Shown here: piece after piece, positions 61,566 through 64,000 of the stretch
Numbering within the stretch: the stretch's first letter is position 1
How the letters are laid out: each line of letters starts with the position of its first letter
Assembly: GCF_025244925.1 (NCBI RefSeq)
Contig: NZ_CP104275.1
Span: 2,852,001 to 2,916,000 of the forward strand
Origin: Arthrobacter zhaoxinii
GTDB lineage: Bacteria; Actinomycetota; Actinomycetes; Actinomycetales; Micrococcaceae
Length of the DNA stretch: 64,000 nt
Direction of reading: 5' to 3'
Made by a program: the position numbers and the translations under genes
The notes under the pieces: model-generated
What the model was told of the DNA's origin: nothing
What the model saw: the letters and a program-made list of their open reading frames with translations, nothing else
Database searches by the model: none

Positions 61566-62975
61566 ATGGCCTTCCCACGGCAATCCCTGCTGGAGAAAGA
61601 GCAGCACCGCGGTTACGCCATCGTTGCCGGGATCCGCGGGTTCGTGGGCGGGATGGTCACCGGCCGGCCCGCGCGGCTGGCGCTGATCGTCTTCAGCCTG
61701 GTCATCCTGCTGTTCACTGCCCTGCTAAGCCTTCCGGCCGCCTCCAGCAGCGGAGAATCCGCACCGCTGCACGATGCCTTCTTTACCGCTGTCTCGGCGG
61801 TCTGCGTCACTGGGCTGACGGTGGTCTCCACCGCCACCTACTGGTCCACGTTCGGGCAGGTGCTGATCCTGATCGCAATCCAGGTGGGCGGCCTGGGCAT
61901 CCTGACCCTGGCTTCCCTGCTGGCCCTGGCCGTGAACAAGCGGCTCGGCGTCCGTGGCAAGCTCATGGCGCAGGAGGGCATGAACACCGGCCGGCTCGGC
62001 GAGGTAGGCCACCTGCTCCGCATTGTCTTCAGCACCGCCGTCGTTATTGAGCTGGCCCTGGCCCTGGTCATGGCGCCGCGCTTCATGATCCTGGGCGAGT
62101 CCCCCGGCCAGGCCATCTGGCATGCGGTCTTCTACTCGATCTCTGCGTTCAACAACGCCGGTTTCACTCCGCACTCCGACGGCCTGGTGCCGTATGAAGA
62201 GGACCTGTGGATCCTGGTGCCGCTGATGCTGGGCGTGTTCATCGGCTCGCTCGGCTTTCCCGTCATCATGGTCCTGCTGCAGACGCGTGCGCGGGTCAGC
62301 AAATGGAACCTGCACACCAAGCTGACCGTGCTGGTGTCCTCCATCCTGCTGGTGGCCGGCGCCGTGATCTGGGGTGCATTCGAGTGGTTCAACTCCCGCA
62401 CCATCGGGGACCTGTCCCTGGGCGACAAGATCATCCACTCGATCTTCGCTTCGGTGATGACCCGCTCCGGCGGCTTCAACCTGGTTTCCATGACGGATCT
62501 GGACTCCAGCACCCTGCTCATCACCGACATGCTGATGTTTGCCGGCGGCGGTTCCGCCTCAACGGCGGGCGGCATCAAGGTCACCACCATCGCGGTCCTG
62601 TTCCTGGCCGTGGTGGCCGAAGCCCGCGGCGACGCCGATGTCCGCGCCTTCGGCCGCACCATCCCCCAGGGCGCCATGCGGGTCGCCATCTCGGTGACCA
62701 TCCTGGGCGCCACACTGGTTGCGGTCGCCACGTCCGCAATCCTGGTCATCACGGAAGAGTCCCTGGAGCCGGTTCTCTTCGAGGTGATTTCCGCCTTCGC
62801 CACGGTGGGGCTGAGCACCGGCCTCAGTGAGGCGTTGCCGCCCTCGGGCAAATACGTCCTGTCGATGCTGATGTTCGCCGGACGCGTCGGCACCATCACC
62901 CTTGCCGCGGCCCTGGCCGTGCGCCACCGCAACACCCTTTACCACTACCCCGAAGAAAGGCCGATCATTGGCTGA
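61566..62975 (+). CDS. trkH: TrkH-family potassium uptake membrane subunit
   Basis: 469 residues from ATG 61566. Four repeated pore loops are visible: SAVCVTGLTVVST, SAFNNAGFTPHS, SVMTRSGGFNLVSM and SAFATVGLSTGLSEALP, each with the filter glycine. Two-helix M1-P-M2 units surround them. This KtrB/TrkH protein forms the potassium channel, and the RCK protein next to it gates it. The RBS is GGAAAAG about 10 bases upstream. Confidence 0.92.
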   Translation: MAFPRQSLLEKEQHRGYAIVAGIRGFVGGMVTGRPARLALIVFSLVILLFTALLSLPAASSSGESAPLHDAFFTAVSAVCVTGLTVVSTATYWSTFGQVLILIAIQVGGLGILTLASLLALAVNKRLGVRGKLMAQEGMNTGRLGEVGHLLRIVFSTAVVIELALALVMAPRFMILGESPGQAIWHAVFYSISAFNNAGFTPHSDGLVPYEEDLWILVPLMLGVFIGSLGFPVIMVLLQTRARVSKWNLHTKLTVLVSSILLVAGAVIWGAFEWFNSRTIGDLSLGDKIIHSIFASVMTRSGGFNLVSMTDLDSSTLLITDMLMFAGGGSASTAGGIKVTTIAVLFLAVVAEARGDADVRAFGRTIPQGAMRVAISVTILGATLVAVATSAILVITEESLEPVLFEVISAFATVGLSTGLSEALPPSGKYVLSMLMFAGRVGTITLAAALAVRHRNTLYHYPEERPIIG

Positions 62976-63636
62976 CAGACCCCCCCACAATGCCCCGGTG
63001 CTGGTCATCGGACTGGGCCGCTTCGGTGCAGCCACCGCCGAGCAGCTGGTCCGGCAGGGCCGCGAAGTCCTGGCCGTGGAACGCGATCCGGCGCTGGTGC
63101 AGAAGGCCTCGGGCCTGCTCACGCACGTGGTCCAGGCGGACGCGACGAACATCGAGGCACTCAAGCAGCTGGGCGCCGAGGATTTCTCTGCCGCCGTCGT
63201 GGGCGTGGGAACCTCGATCGAGTCCAGCGTGCTCATCACCGTGAACCTGGTGGACCTGGGCATCGAGCACCTGTGGGTCAAGGCCATCACCCCGGCGCAC
63301 GGCAAGATCCTCACCCGCATCGGCGCCAACCACGTGATCTATCCGGAGGCCGACGCCGGCCGGCGGGCCGCGCACCTGGTGGGCGGCCGGATGCTGGACT
63401 TCATCGAGTTCGACGACGGTTTTGCCATCGTGAAAATGTACCCGCCGAAGGAGACGCAGGGCTTCACGCTGGGCGAGTCCAATGTGCGGGCCAAGTACGG
63501 CGTCACTGTCGTCGGGGTGAAATCCCCCGGCGAGGACTTCACCTACGCGCAGCCGACCACCAAGGTCTCCAGCCGCGACACCCTGATCGTGTCCGGCCAC
63601 GTGGATCTGCTCGAGCGGTTCGCCGCACGGCCGTAG
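62968..63636 (+). CDS. trkA: TrkA-family potassium uptake regulator
   Basis: 222 residues from TTG 62968, which overlaps the trkH stop by 8 bp; AAAGG lies upstream. The N-terminal RCK/TrkA_N domain has VLVIGLGRFGAATAEQL, and ERDPALV at the end of the second strand. The C-terminal TrkA_C domain starts about 140 and covers GFTLGESNVRAKYGVTVVGVKS. It binds nucleotide and gates TrkH. Confidence 0.93.
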   Translation: MADRPPHNAPVLVIGLGRFGAATAEQLVRQGREVLAVERDPALVQKASGLLTHVVQADATNIEALKQLGAEDFSAAVVGVGTSIESSVLITVNLVDLGIEHLWVKAITPAHGKILTRIGANHVIYPEADAGRRAAHLVGGRMLDFIEFDDGFAIVKMYPPKETQGFTLGESNVRAKYGVTVVGVKSPGEDFTYAQPTTKVSSRDTLIVSGHVDLLERFAARP

Positions 63637-64000
63637 GGTTCATGCGCTGCAGTGCCTGCCCCGGTGGTCCTGTGCGGCTACCGTGGTGGGTGCTGTGGTC
63701 GCCTGCTGCTGGGCGGTCCGCCTACGGGTCTGGCTCCGGCGGCAACGAAATTCCTACGCTCGCAGAGCTCGCTTGGAATATTAAAGCCGCCTCCGCCAGA
63801 CCCTGCGGCGGCACGGTGCCTGCACACACCCTGCGGTGGCGGGACGGTGCCTCTCGGTGCGGGCGCAGGTCCTGCACCAGAGCCACGCGGTGAGCTGCTT
63901 TCGTGGTTTCCCGGGTGCGGATAGACGAAGGCCTCGCGGGGGCGGGGGCGGGGACGGTGATGCTTGGTAGGTTCAGGTCATTGAAGGTCCGGATGACTGC
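63637..64000. other. 3' end region without a supported gene
   Basis: 364 bp after trkA with no gene I would support. It contains dispersed hairpin copy 3 (63738-63791). The remaining bases are Gly/Pro/Arg-coding-like GC-rich sequence with no strong Shine-Dalgarno signal. Confidence 0.6.
63738..63791 (+). repeat. Dispersed hairpin element, copy 3
   Basis: 54 bp, same orientation as copy 1, same GGCGGC/GCCGCC ends and the invariant CTCGCAGAGCTCGC centre. Inner arms ATTCC and GGAAT pair. Begins 101 bp after the trkA stop. Confidence 0.85.

Overview
This is about 64 kb of high-GC actinobacterial chromosome. The gene content points to an Arthrobacter-like member of the Micrococcaceae: a ring-epoxidase phenylacetate pathway, a respiratory nitrate reductase, menaquinone genes, system II cytochrome c maturation, a Rex repressor, a DUF6480 protein and a 32-residue bS22-like ribosomal peptide. 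The genus is an inference. I see no prophage, transposase, CRISPR array, tRNA or rRNA.

Layout. 0-7.5 kb: the end of a PAP2 phosphatase gene, an MFS transporter, a metallo-beta-lactamase-fold hydrolase, and a branched-chain-type 2-oxoacid dehydrogenase operon (E1alpha, E1beta, E2) facing an Lrp/AsnC regulator across a shared inverted repeat. 8-25 kb: a split phenylacetate (paa) region with paaA-paaB-paaC-paaD-paaE-paaG on the minus strand, paaI-paaK-paaR on the plus strand and paaZ on the minus strand. Oligopeptidase B, a DedA protein, an MFS exporter, a CGNR-type regulator and two unrecognised genes lie in between. 25-34 kb: a secreted SGNH hydrolase, an FAD oxidoreductase, a LigC-type ATP-dependent DNA ligase, a small alpha/beta hydrolase, a luciferase-like monooxygenase, two orphan genes, a CPBP protease, an NAD(P)HX dehydratase and a histidine phosphatase. 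34.6-43 kb: narK and narGHJI. 43-46 kb: menB, menE and menA. 46-52 kb: ccsB, resB, ccdA, a resA-like gene and a histidine phosphatase. 52-57 kb: yceI, two repeat-rich membrane proteins, glutaredoxin-rex and a HAD phosphatase. 57.5-64 kb: bS22, an excisionase-type regulator, gdhA, an ArsR regulator, acuC and a TrkH/TrkA potassium uptake pair.

How the genes work together. Phenylacetate is activated by PaaK, epoxidised by PaaABCDE, isomerised by PaaG and ring-opened by PaaZ. PaaI is a salvage thioesterase and the TetR protein is the likely repressor. All three paa transcription units carry a similar 22-bp site over or beside the predicted -10. The nar, men and cytochrome c genes form a respiratory block: menaquinol feeds NarI, and system II matures c-type cytochromes.

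Three items stand out. One is a 613-residue protein at 53.7-55.5 kb with 33 uninterrupted 11-residue repeats followed by membrane segments. The second is a dispersed 53-54 bp hairpin element in three copies, with a compensatory base-pair swap, each copy lying downstream of a plus-strand gene. The third is the shared paa operator. In-frame short tandem repeats also recur in many otherwise ordinary proteins.
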